A model generated the notes under the pieces. That model was not told the DNA's origin, did not search any database, and saw only the letters and a program-made list of their open reading frames with translations. This document shows, piece after piece, positions 36,521 to 47,800 of a DNA stretch of 64,000 bases (its first letter is position 1; each line of letters begins with the position of its first letter). Location: the NCBI RefSeq assembly GCF_023343835.1, contig NC_064442.1, positions 17,842,501 to 17,906,500 on the forward strand, written 5' to 3'. Origin of the DNA: Lagopus muta (taxonomy: Eukaryota; Chordata; Aves; Galliformes; Phasianidae). The position numbers were made by a program, and so were the translations under genes.

Positions 36521-36546
36521 GAGGAGTGCCCTCTGCTGAAATAACA
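36521..36546 (+). promoter_or_regulatory. CTCF-like element, copy 1
   Basis: Core AGTGCCCTCTGCTG resembles the reverse complement of the CTCF core (CCAGCAGGGGGCGCT-type), though without the CpG. It lies just beyond the UBL7 3' end. A second copy, 25 of 26 bases identical, is at 38148-38173. Confidence 0.3.
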
Positions 36547-36671
36547 GTCCTACAACAGGCAGACCACGATGTCCAGGTTCCACGACCCAGTAAGCGTGCA
36601 CTGCCTTGCAGATTTACAATTTAAGGCAGCATGGATCACTACCCAAACAACAGGCAAGTGAATACAGTCCA

Positions 36672-36677
36672 TTTAAT
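36672..36677 (-). terminator. UBL7: probable poly(A) signal, UBL7
   Basis: ATTAAA on the minus strand, about 400 bp past the UBL7 stop. It is the first canonical or near-canonical hexamer, giving a 3'UTR of about 420 nt. Confidence 0.5.
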
Positions 36678-37078
36678 ACAGTCAAACACAGGGAGGGACC
36701 ACAAGAGGAAAAGGAGATAGCCTGAGGCATGGCAGGTGGACAGGAATGAAACAGCAGGCAACAGTACAGAACGTCACCAGATCTAAGAATGCACAACCGT
36801 GCTGCATCTTCCCAGCACACAAGAGCTGCATTTTTCTCTGTGCTGAACAAAGCTCTGAGGTCTCAGTAATGGTGGTCAGAATGGGGAGAAGGCTGGAAAG
36901 AGATCACAGGAGCTGGAGGAACTGTCCTCAGCTTGCTCCATGCTCTCAAACAGGCATGCCCAACCCACCTGCATGGATAGGAGCAGCCACCTCAGCTGCT
37001 CCATTCCCCACAGAGCTTTGGAGTCCCAGACCGAGGAATGTCAGTGCCATACAGTGGTCCAGGCCCTCCTGCCCAGAG

Positions 37079-37216
37079 CTAGAGAGCCCCACCAGCAAAG
37101 ATGAGCTCCAAGGCAGCCTGAATGTCCCCTCCAGTAGCCTGCAGAGCCCGGAGACTCAGCTCATCATCGTGTATGCCCATGTCTCGCAGTTGCTGAAGCT
37201 GTGGCTGCCACTGGCT
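37079..37216 (-). CDS. UBL7: UBL7 last exon (UBA domain)
   Basis: Encodes SQWQPQLQQLRDMGIHDDEL and the remaining two UBA helices, then stop TAG. The MGI loop and the hydrophobic LRALQATGGDIQAALELIF helix are intact, so ubiquitin binding should be retained. Confidence 0.94.
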   Translation of the reverse strand, partial: SQWQPQLQQLRDMGIHDDELSLRALQATGGDIQAALELIFAGGAL

Positions 37217-40200
37217 CTACAGACAAGGAAACAAAAGAAGCTAAGGGTAGGTGCGAGAGTCCAAGCAGTAAAAAAACAGCCTTCTCCAAAGCCCACTCCA
37301 CCATGCTGGTTCATCCCATCCCTCTAGCTCACAAGCACAATTCCAAACATGCAGAAAGGTCTTAAAAGTTTTCAGTCTTGCTGGTAATACCCTAAACCCA
37401 CCAGCCCATCTCTCCCACTTCCACCCAGTCCTTCTGCAAACGTCTATCCTGCCACCTAAATAAAGCTCTTCACCAGTGACCCTTCTCCCAACTTAAAATC
37501 CTGCCACAGGTGACAGCTGGAAGAGCCACCTCTACCCCGCAGTGCTGAGTGTGATACAGAGCTCAAAAGAAAAGGCTGAGACACTGACCTGCAGACTGGG
37601 CTGCCCTGAGGCCTGCAGGGCGTGCTGCAAGGCCTGGCTGAAGAGGTCGTTGGTGATGGGTGTTCCTGACTGGACACTGGATGACATAGGGGAGGTCCCA
37701 GAGGAGTGACCCTAGTGAGAGACAAGTTGCATAGAGCTCAGAAGAGCACTGGCTGCAGGAACCTGGGTCCACATAGGGCTTGCACTCAGTCAAATGCTGG
37801 CTTTAGAGGGCAGGAGGACACCCGCAGCTGGTGCTGTACCTGGGTACCAGGGGTTGGTGTGTGGGAGCTGCTCTCTGGGGTGCTGGCCAGTGCCAGTGCA
37901 GTTGCCAGCTCGCTCTGGGTGATGGGTCGTGGTCCAGCAGCCCCAGAGTAACCAAGGGAAGCTGGGCGGGAACCAGAAGTGCTGCTGGATGGTGTTGATC
38001 TCGTGCTCTGCGTGGACAAAACAGACCTCTGGTGTCAGTGGCCACATCCCATTAACACCTGGCTCGTGTGCTTATCCCTAGGGATCCCTTCCCTGCAGTT
38101 CTTGAAAGTCAAACATCAAGTTTTTAAGAAGAACCATCTGGCAATTGGAGGAGTGCCCTCTGTTGAAATAACACAACATCACTTGTGCACAACTCTGGCT
38201 CTGCAGCAGCTTGAATACAAAAGGTGTTTATGCTGATGGCAAGTGCTACTGAGTTGTGCTTCTTTCTTCTGTTGTGACCCTACTTCAGCACTCCAAAATC
38301 CTAACATGCAGAGCACTCAAGCCTACCACTATTATTAATACAGCATCTTAATGAACTCCCAGTGAGCCACAGATCACGCTGCTGATGAGAATATACAGAA
38401 AACCTTTAGAGACTTTAAGAGCTATAAAGTTAAAACCGTTACCACAAATCCAAAATAGTTGTTCCAGCCAATCCAGCCTGTGAATTACCTGGTGAAAATC
38501 ATCTTCATCGTCAGAGAGACCTTCAAACAGAAAACCACCTGCAATAGAAAGAAGACTCAACAGATGCTGGCAGGAACTGGGCACCAGATGAGAATCCACT
38601 GGAGGCTTTGGTCACACAGCCAAGCTCAGCACTAACAAGTTCACTTGCAGCAGGTCAATGGAAGGCAGTTCAGGCCCATCACTCGTGCAAAACAGGGGCC
38701 ACAGCAATCTGCTACCAACAGTGGTGATACACACACAGCCAGGAGAGGCCCTGAAGTTGAACTGTACCAGACAAGCCTCTCTCAATACGATCTGTCAAAC
38801 CACAGAGCACGTTCCAAGCTCAGGTACCCAGACCTCTTTTGTTTCTCAGCCCTGCATCAGTAAAACACCTATTGATCTGTAACGGATCCTGCAGCACATC
38901 ATTTCTGCAGCTCCCTCCCACATCTGATGGCCACAGGCTGCACGTACCCGGCATGTCACGGTAGGAGCCAGAGGACATGGCACGGGAGGACGTCTCTGGG
39001 GCTGGGAGCGGGGTGCTGCCTGCCACCGAGTGCAGGACGAGGACAATGGCATTCACGAGCGCAGGGTGAGCCGGTATTAACCTGGAGAGACAGGGTGGAA
39101 GAACAAATCGTGTGCATACAGAAACCAAGGAAGTTACAGCAGGAACAGCAGAGCCATCCCCACTAGCTGAGCCAACACCATCTCCATACAGCCTTTAGCT
39201 ATCCAATAACACCTCCTCACAGACCAAGACAAGCCAGGATCCTGCTCGATCCCACGTTGGCCCCCCACTGTACACATCTCCCACATGCTCTCACAGAGCA
39301 ACTCCCTGCTGGGAGCTACCAGATCTGGAGGTGAGGACGAGCCTGCTTCCACCGTGTCAACAGATGCTTACCAAAGCATCTGCTGCTAAGAACAGAGAAC
39401 AGTCCTTCCCCACATTTCTGTCTTGGTGAACCTGTACTGGCAGAAAGCAGCAGAACGCTTTTTCCCACCCAGAGGGAAGTGACCTAAACAGGATTACAAC
39501 AAAGGAGCTGCTTAGTCACCGTGCCAGCTTACACAAACTTACGTGTCCAACATGCTGGGGTCTGCAAACACTGAGAAGAGATCCTTGTCCTGCAGGACGC
39601 CTGGGAGAGACCAGGAAACATGACCAGTAAGAGATGGGATACAAGACACGCAGGAGCCAGTCCAACCATGGGAAAGAAAGCCAATTAGTTGTTTTTCAGG
39701 AAATGAGTCATGAAAAGACACCAGAAATACTCTATTATTGTTCTCAGAAACCTTTTGTGCCTTCTTAGACAGACTAAATCACAGCCACACCCCCGGGACG
39801 CAGGGCTTTCCCAGCAGATCCCACAGGCTGTGCTTCAATGCAGACAGCTCTACTTTAAGGCAGGATCAAGCCTGCCACCCAGCTCACCCCAGATGGCTGC
39901 ATGAGATTGCAATCGCACCCCACGTCAGGAACGCTTTCTGAAAAGGTTCAGTGTTCAACCTGAAATATTTGTTTTACTTTAAAGCCATCCTTATCCGGCT
40001 TTCTCCAGACCTTCTGAGTCACACCTGGACTCACCCAAAGCGACTGGGTCACTGCTGAGGCCAGGAGTAGCAACTATGATCTGATCCAACGACTCCTTGT
40101 TCCCCAGCATTTTGAACACCTGCCAGAGAAATCAGAATCGATCAGCAGCGTCACACAGCAGGGTTTCACTAAGGGCCTTTCTTTAGAAAAGGGGGTCAGA

Positions 40201-41469
40201 CAGAAGACACCAAGGAGGTGATGTACAAAGTCCCACTCACTGCATCTCTGTAAGCAGGGCTGCTGTGCAGCGCTGTGTGAAGGACACGGAACTCCCGTAT
40301 TGCTGCCACCTTGTCCACTGGCTCTGAGGGAAGAAAAACAACAGATCAAAACATGGCTCTCCCTCTGTCAGCTTCACAAGCCATTTTACACCCTCCTTGG
40401 ACTTCCCAGCTGCAACAGCAGCAGTGATTCTTTAATTCTCCTGAGTTCAATTGGTCTGGGAAGGAAGGATACAGATCACAACTGTTCCAGAGCTGTTTCC
40501 ACAGCTTCACAAGCCCACCAAGGGCTGCAGCCACATTCCCACCTTCCAGGCACAGAAAAATAAATATTTCGTATGTGTATAAAATTAAATGCACTGAAAT
40601 AATTCTAAACTGGCCATTTTTACTCTACAGTCAGACACCCACAAGGCTCTAGCTGTACTAATGAGACATTTGGCTTCTGATTCTCTAGCAACGCTAAGAT
40701 TGGTCAGAGCTACTTAAGAAGGGATATTCAGCTTGCAGTTGGACTTGATGATCATTAATGCCTTTTCCAACCTGAGCAATTCTATGATTCATTCCACACT
40801 TCTGCCATCAGCAAGGTAAAAGTAATGCCCATTCACCACTTTGAGTGGTGGAGCGCAAACAAACAGATCAGTTCCACCTCCAAACCCCATGCCATTCTCC
40901 TACAAACATGTCACAGAGAACAGCAGCTCCTCACACCCAAGGTAACCTTCACCAACCTCCTCCCCACCTGGTTTCTGATCAGGCTCAGGCCAGGACTTGC
41001 GTAGGACATGGACAGTGGAGCCTGACTGGATGCCATAAAATTCAAGCGTCTGGTCATCCCTCAGCTTACGGCCACAGTAGATCAGATCTATGGAAAAGAC
41101 AAACACATACAGGCACACCCAGGAAGGGTCTGTGGTCCTTAAGAAGTGAGGACTGGAGAGCCCTGCCTGCATCTGGGTCGGCAGCACAAGAAAACCCCAG
41201 GGCAAAGATTCACAAAGCTTCAGTTTGCTCCCTCCCTCAGCAAAGCCACAGGAAGGCAGGAGCTGGCCACGACCTGTGCACCTACCGATGAGCTCGGGGT
41301 CCGGGACGGACTCCTGCAGCTTGCCGGTGATCAGCTGCTTGAGGTGGGAGATGCTGCACCCGCCCAGGGGACACTCCCCGAGCTCCGTCTCAGGTAAGCG
41401 TAAGATGGATTTGGGAGCCAGCGGCTGGTCCGCCAGCTTCACCGCGATGTGCCACTCGGACACGGCCAT
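37079..41469 (-). CDS. UBL7: UBL7, ubiquitin-like/UBA protein (10 coding exons)
   Basis: Ubiquitin-like protein 7, a UBL-UBA adaptor. Coding exons: 41469-41286, 41087-40968, 40323-40241, 40119-40035, 39600-39543, 39081-38948, 38538-38489, 38007-37840, 37711-37589, 37216-37079. Sum 1143 nt with phase continuous throughout, 380 aa, equal to human. Order: N-terminal UBL fold (about 1-98; KLADQPLAPKSILRLPETEL and LIYCGRKLRDDQTLEFYGIQ), a conserved middle (VAAIREFRVLHTALHSS, DQIIVATPGLSSDP), an acidic GLSDDEDDFH, a Ser/Thr/Pro-rich linker, and a C-terminal UBA domain (336-380, QLRDMGIHDDELSLRAL) with the MGI loop that binds ubiquitin. The human protein has been reported to promote MAVS signalling; that is not visible here. 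It ends GGAL rather than human GGAP. Donors are canonical except several GTAC-type ones (exons 6 and 8). Confidence 0.96.
38148..38173 (+). promoter_or_regulatory. CTCF-like element, copy 2
   Basis: Core AGTGCCCTCTGTTG in a UBL7 intron. It matches copy 1 at 36521-36546 in 25 of 26 positions, with weaker similarity extending about 20 bp to the left (CATCT near each). Confidence 0.3.
40734..40790 (+). mobile_element. CR1 LINE 3' tail fragment
   Basis: TTGGACTTGATGATCATTAA, CCTTTTCCAACCTGAGCAA and TTCTATGATTC, the diagnostic CR1 terminus, inside a UBL7 intron. Confidence 0.85.
41286..41469 (-). CDS. UBL7: UBL7 exon 2, first coding exon (UBL domain)
   Basis: The ATG at 41469 starts MAVSEWHIAVKLADQPLAPK, matching human MSLSDWHLAVKLADQPL, so the start is secure. 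It ends at PDPELI with phase 1 and donor ATCG|GTAGGT. The exon sits at the edge of a CpG island. An upstream non-coding exon 1 is likely. Confidence 0.94.
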
Positions 41470-41687
41470 CTCCGGTCACAGAACCGACCTCAGGCCCACG
41501 GAGGACCGGAAAGGGAGGAAAACAACGCGCGGTGACACAGCCTTCAGGCCGCCTTAAGAACCGCAGGCCCCGCTCTCGCACTGGGAGCCCCGAGCCGCGT
41601 ACGACGACGTTCTCCAGGCTCCCAGCCGAGCGCTCAGCCCCTCACGCGCACACCTGAAGCCGCGCAGAGGCGGCCGCCACGTCTCAC

Positions 41688-41755
41688 CGGGAGCAGAAGC
41701 GGAACGCGGCCGGCTCCCCCGGTCAGGCCGCCCCTCTGCGTCGGTCTTCCGGCGT
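41688..41755 (-). other. UBL7: UBL7 non-coding exon 1 (approximate)
   Basis: A good donor CTCCCG|GTGAGA puts the last exon base at 41688. The acceptor is somewhere near 41500, after the pyrimidine-rich TTTTCCTCCCTTTCC (minus strand). The 5' end is unresolved; an ETS site CGGAAGTG (41767-41774) lies just beyond and may position the start. Confidence 0.45.
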
Positions 41756-41925
41756 CGCGCCGGAAACGGAAGTGCGACCACAACGCGGTGCGCATTGGGA
41801 AATGCAGTCCGCTCTGTGTGGGAAAAGAGAAAGCCACCGATTGGCCGACTTGCCGATGACGTGGCACAACGAGCCAATGGGCGGCCGGCTAAGGGTTTAA
41901 AGGAGGGAGCGCGCCAGCGCGGGCT

Positions 41926-42380
41926 CACTCACGGGCGCTGGGAGGGCAGAAGTGTGGCGTTGGGCAGCCGCTGCTCGGCGAAAGGAAGGCTGCCCAGCGA
42001 AGAGCTAGAGGCTGCAGGGCTCGCGGCAGCGCTGGGTTCCTAGCGAGCCTCCCCGCAGCTCAACAGCCCATGGAGACGCATCTCCTTCAATTCCCCTATG
42101 AACAGCTGCAAGCACATGAGCTTTTACCACTGCAACCAGAGGCTGCTGCCCTTCCCCCAGCTCTTCCTATCGAGGCAGAGATCAGTAGGACAGCATAAAT
42201 TTGCTACAGGAAGATGGACCCCCTTCCCTAAGCTGAGCAAGCTCTGGGAATACTTGCTGCCGCATCTTGTCACTCTCTCCCAAAAAAGGAGAGGCTCCTC
42301 TCATCACCAAACCTGTGCCAGCACGCTAACTTTTCTAGTAGGAAGAGGTTCTAAATAAAGTCAAGTTACCATGAAAGTAC
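41926..42380 (+). ncRNA. candidate intronless divergent transcript
   Basis: Predicted from signals only. TTTAAA at 41896-41901 with a CCAAT box 20 bp upstream predicts a start near 41926, and AATAAA lies at 42354-42359. The transcript would be about 450 nt with no intron needed. The first ATG (42070) opens a 42-codon frame ending at 42198 (METHLLQFPYEQLQAHELLP then Leu/Ala/Pro-rich). A second ATG (42098) opens an 86-codon frame whose stop falls inside the AATAAA. Neither resembles a family I know. Human UBL7 also has a divergent non-coding RNA, so a lncRNA is the simplest reading. It converges on the actin 3' end. Confidence 0.4.
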
Positions 42381-42635
42381 AGAAGGGCTGCAAGAGCTGC
42401 ATACCAGTCAAGTTTTTCTCACTAACAGTGCTTAAAATGGTCTGCATGCAGCCGGTTCACACAGTGACACTGCACAGTTTGCAGTGGGTCACCCGAAGTT
42501 TGTTTCGTTAAGTTGCAAACTCCTAAGCAGACAGTTGGAATCCGGGACTGACTCTAAGCCCTCATACCACACAATCCTTGAAGCATACCTGCCCTGAAAG
42601 AAAGCAAGAAAGACTCTTACACTTTTAAGCCTAAG

Positions 42636-42641
42636 TTTATT
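42636..42641 (-). terminator. poly(A) signal, type 5 actin
   Basis: AATAAA on the minus strand, 368 bp past the actin stop, giving a 3'UTR of about 390 nt. Only about 250 bp separates it from the end of the predicted plus-strand transcript. Confidence 0.7.
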
Positions 42642-43008
42642 TGTTCTCCTACAAACGAGTCAGATGTGACAAACCTAAAGGTGACAAACCTACTTTAGTG
42701 TCATCCTGTTAGCATTACATAGGAAATGTGAACAACTCATCTACTTTCTGCCCCAGAACCACAGCCGACAGGCTGCCATTTCTCTCCACTAAAAAGCTAG
42801 TCATGAACTGGTCCAAACTGGAGCAAGGCCATTAAAATGCACACCGTATGCTACTACTCAGTACCCCCACAAATTAGAACGTAAAATAAGTAACAGTCAA
42901 ACAATACTGGTCCAAGCTGAAGGGAGAGCTCCCAAGGACAAGCCTGCAACACCTCCTCCCATGCCTGCCCCACTGTGGGGACACCCCAGGTGACTGCCAG
43001 CAGCCCCT

Positions 43009-44555
<1,547 letters not shown>

Positions 44556-44619
44556 CTGCACCACAACACCACCCGAATGCTGCCTCACCCGCAAATGCTT
44601 GGCCCCACCCCGCGCTCCC

Positions 44620-44925
44620 TCTGTTATATCCCCGGAACCGGAAGCGGCTGCTTACTTCGCCATCTCATTGGCTATCGTTCTCCCTTCGCTCCCACCTCTT
44701 TCTCTCTACTTCCGGCTGCGCCCTTCCTTTCTGCTCCAGGGCCTGTACCCGGAAGTGAGGCGAGCGCTTCCGTTTCTGGGCACCACCCCCCTGCGCGCCG
44801 TTTCCGGCCGGGCTGAGGCGGGGCGGCCCGGGGCGGGCAGCGGCTGAGCTGCGCTGCGGTGCGGGCAGAGCCGAGGCTGCCGCGCAAATCGGGCCGGCAG
44901 CCACCGCGCCCGGGGCCTAACGCAG
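44620..44925. promoter_or_regulatory. bidirectional CpG-island promoter, actin / ARID3B
   Basis: Toward the actin (minus) lie GATATAAC (about 44623-44630) as a TATA box and a CCAAT box (44667-44671) 37 bp upstream. Toward ARID3B (plus) there is no TATA, only GC-rich sequence. Between and around them are at least five ETS cores: CCGGAAGC (44637), CTTCCGGC (44708), CCGGAAGTG (44752), CTTCCG (44766) and TTTCCGG (44802). The CpG island extends from about 44400 to 45360. Predicted start sites are about 200-250 bp apart. Confidence 0.7.
44830..44925 (+). other. ARID3B: ARID3B non-coding exon 1 (approximate 5' end)
   Basis: Ends at CTAACGCAG|GTAACG. It contains no ATG, so it is 5'UTR. The frame leading into exon 2 is open through the whole exon, with CTG and GTG codons but no AUG. 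The start of the exon is a guess from the CpG island and ETS sites. Confidence 0.5.
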
Positions 44926-47132
44926 GTAACGGTCCTGAGCGTCTCCGGGAGGTTGGGAATGTCCTGAGGCGGGAGGAGGACGGTTACGGCCGTTCTGAGG
45001 CCGGTAAGGGGGGTACGGAGGTGAGGGGCAGCGGCCGTTGGGCTCTGGAGGGCTCCGGGTGGCTCGCAGCCGGCTGTGGGGCCGCTCGGTCCCGGTTTGG
45101 GAGGGTCGGATCTGGGGTTTAGGGTGCCCGGGACTCGTCGTCGTCGCCGCCCCAGCTTTGTTGGGAGAGATCCGTCGGGACGGCCCGCGGGCAGGTCCCT
45201 CTGATGAGGGGCTGTGATTAAAGAGTTCCGAGCCCCCACAAAGGGCGGCGTGTCGGGGCCTGAGAGTCACACACCCCCACCTCGGCCCGCGGAGGGCCGG
45301 GAAGTCGGCAAATAGCCGCAAATGGGGCGTGAAAGCTCGCGGTGCTGCCACGCCACAGCCCTCCCCGGCTTCCTCCCCATTATTTATTTCCAGACCCGCG
45401 TCTCCCTCTCGGCTGAAAGCTGCCCGCTTTCTCCCGGTCACTTAGCTGCTTGCTTAGGGCGTGTTTTCACATCCAGACTCCAGCTCCCGCGGTTGGTGCA
45501 GGGTTCCGAGCCCTCATTTCTGCATAAATCTTGCTACAACCTGTCACAGGTCGGGGACTCGCAGGGCGGCCGCATACCAGGGCGTGCTGCACCCGAGCTG
45601 TGTTTGCTCGCCCAGGATCGGCTCACTCGTTACCGTGAGGCACCCGGGCTGCACCCCCTTTATGGTTCCTCTTGCAACACGTGCCTGGTTGCTTTGCTGG
45701 AAACGAGCGTGGGGTTGGGCCAGGTGCTGCATTGTGCCTGAGAAACCTGAGGTTGCATTCAGCTGCCAGGTAATGCGTTGTTGCTGCTAGCTGCTAATCC
45801 ACTCTCTGTTGTTGCACTCGCAAGCTGTCGTGTTGTGAGTGAGATACAAAAGACACGTCAGGGAGGTTTTTCGTGCTGATGACAAGTTGCTGGGTAGCAC
45901 GGGGAAGAAGGACTTCAACAATGAAGCACTTTGCACGAGAAGATCACTCAGAGCATCTGGGAGAAGCCTTGAAGTTACTGAAGGGAGGCTGAAAGCTTCT
46001 CCTTCTAAATAGGCATCTGCTGGGGTATTGGCATTCAGGAAGAAATACACGCATTTTGAAAATGGATGTTAGCAGAGCAGTTGCTTTTTCATGTGCTTGG
46101 TTTGGGTTGGCTTGACGTGGTGCTGGTTGTAAACAGTGCGGGGGGAGGTGGTGGCCAGGAGGCTCCCTGGCTTGTTTGTGGTTTGCCTGCCTTTGTTTCT
46201 CCCACCCGGCTGTATTTTGATACCCATGAACCTTGAAGGGCAGCGAGGGAGATCTGCTTGAGCATCTTCTTACATTAAAAAAAAGCAAGACCGTCTTTGT
46301 CAGCAGGTCCTGCAGGCGTGGGCTGCTCCCAGTGTTTGGTGATAAAGGCGTAGTCATCTTGTTGGGAGCTGTAGAGCAGAGCTGCGCTGCTCCTTGGGCT
46401 GCGTTTTGGTGGTGTTTGCCCAGGAGCAGCCTGGTGCTGCTTCACAACAGCGATCTGGGAGTGCTTTGGGGTCCTTTGGCTCAGAATATCAAAGGGAAAC
46501 CACCGGCAGGGCTCAACTGGCAGCTCTGTAACTGTGGGCAGGAGCTGCTCTGTGCCTCGCTGTGTTTCAGGCTGCAGCGATCTCTCCTTCGCTCTTGTCT
46601 CGCTCTCCTTGGGAAAAGCAGTGGCTAAAAATAGTGTTTAAGACATCAGAAGCGTTGAGAACGTGGTTGAGTCGTGAAATAAAGGAATTTAGGGATGAGT
46701 GGTATGCAATGGGCTTGCACGTTTCTTAATAGAAATATGGTCAAGATTATCACCCCGGTTATCTCCTTTTAAGGTAGTGTTTTCAGAAGAAGCAAACCCT
46801 ACAGTTAAACCCAGTATTTCAAAAGTCATAGCTTAGCACGGGAGGATTCTGACAGTAAACGGGCTCCCAGGATGGGGATGAGGCACTTTCAGATGCTGTC
46901 TTTGGGGTATACGAAAGTGAGGTTATAGCAAATGTGTTCAGCTTGAAAATACAATTAAACAGTCTGAAAATTGAATGCAAGTTGGAGCCTGAGGCTGTTA
47001 AACATGAAGCTGATTGTTTCACGGTCTCCTGCACAGGAAAGAGTATTGGCTTTGCACTCTATTTATCCTCTTCCCGGGGAAAAGATGAAAGCATTTTATA
47101 TTCATACGGACAAATATTTGTCTATCTTTCAG
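44926..47132 (+). other. ARID3B: ARID3B intron 1
   Basis: 2.2 kb between the non-coding exon 1 and coding exon 2; the first 400 bp belong to the CpG island. No other gene or transposon recognised. The main frame is open for about 200 bp upstream of the acceptor, by chance in my view. Confidence 0.5.
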
Positions 47133-47800
47133 ATTCTGCCAATCTCCCAAGGTCGGGGCTTGAACCCATCCTGATAAAGCCAAAGCCACCCCCCTCTTTT
47201 CCCAGCCATGCAAACTGCGGGATGAAGCTGGAAGCTGTGGTCGAGCAGCTGCAAAAGCAGCAGCAGAAGCAGCAGGCTCCTCTGCAGATGGATTCCAGGG
47301 AGAGACAGCAGAGGCAGATGAGAGAAGCCCAGCTGCTCTACACGCAGCAGCTGGCCGTGCAGCAGGCCGTGCTGGCGGCCACATCTGGCAGGGCAGCAGG
47401 CGGCTCTGCTGTCGGTCCCTTGGCCAGAGGCCCACCTGCAGCTGGGGCCACGCGGGCTTTCGATCAGAGCAGCATGAATTCGGAGCCGGAAGAGGAAGAA
47501 GAGGACGAGGAAGAGGTGGAAGATGAGGAGGAGGAGGAAGCGGGGTTGGAAGGAGGAGATCTTGAGGATGGTGCTGATGTGACTGGAAAAGAACCCTGCT
47601 CTGCTCTGAAATATTTTCACGCTCCCAAAGTTGCCCACCACAACCAAAGAGTGGCCTCTACCTCGAATCCTCTTCCGGCCTCAGGGCACCAGAGGGGACA
47701 GCAGGGCAAAGAAGAACAGGGTAAGGACACTACTAAGCAGCCATATGCCGGCTCCCCGTCTGGACGCCAGAACTGGAGATTGGATGAGCAGCTCAAACAG
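47133..47800 (+). CDS. ARID3B: ARID3B exon 2 (5'UTR end and N-terminal region)
   Basis: Acceptor TATCTTTCAG, donor AAACAG|GTCGGT (C at +3, weak). The first 89 bp are 5'UTR. The coding part gives 193 residues including the Q-rich and E/D-rich low-complexity segments and SALKYFHAPKVA, matching human ASKYFHVQKVA. The next coding exon is 8.5 kb downstream. Confidence 0.93.
47208..47225 (+). promoter_or_regulatory. ARID3B: upstream ORF overlapping ARID3B start
   Basis: ATG at 47208 (G at -3) encodes Met-Gln-Thr-Ala-Gly and stops at TGA 47223-47225. That stop overlaps the main ATG (47222-47224) in an ATGA configuration, the classical geometry for termination-coupled reinitiation. Confidence 0.6.

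Larger units (their letters stand above)
26163..36640. other. intergenic, SEMA7A promoter to UBL7 3' end
   Basis: About 10.5 kb with no supportable gene. Contents recognised: a 22-bp x 2 tandem repeat (26792-26835), a short TA run (about 27109-27121), a CR1 fragment (about 30.11-30.58 kb) and an A/C-rich patch built on CAACAAAT (34076-34120). Frames longer than 100 codons have no recognisable protein content. Distal SEMA7A enhancers could lie here but nothing in the sequence proves it. Confidence 0.5.
41280..42050. promoter_or_regulatory. UBL7: CpG island, divergent UBL7 promoter
   Basis: Dense CpG over about 0.75 kb. Elements: ETS CGGAAGTG (41767-41774), CCGATTGGCC (41837-41846, an inverted CCAAT), TGACGTGG (41857-41864, CRE/UPRE-like), GCCAATGGGCGG (41873-41884) and TTTAAA (41896-41901). 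The ETS part suits UBL7 on the minus strand; the TGACGTGG-CCAAT-TTTAAA series is ordered for transcription on the plus strand. Confidence 0.7.

Noticed and set aside
46934-47132. ARID3B frame extended upstream from an ATG at 46934
   Set aside because: The segment lies before a good acceptor (TATCTTTCAG) and does not look like ARID3B; chance open frame in intron 1.
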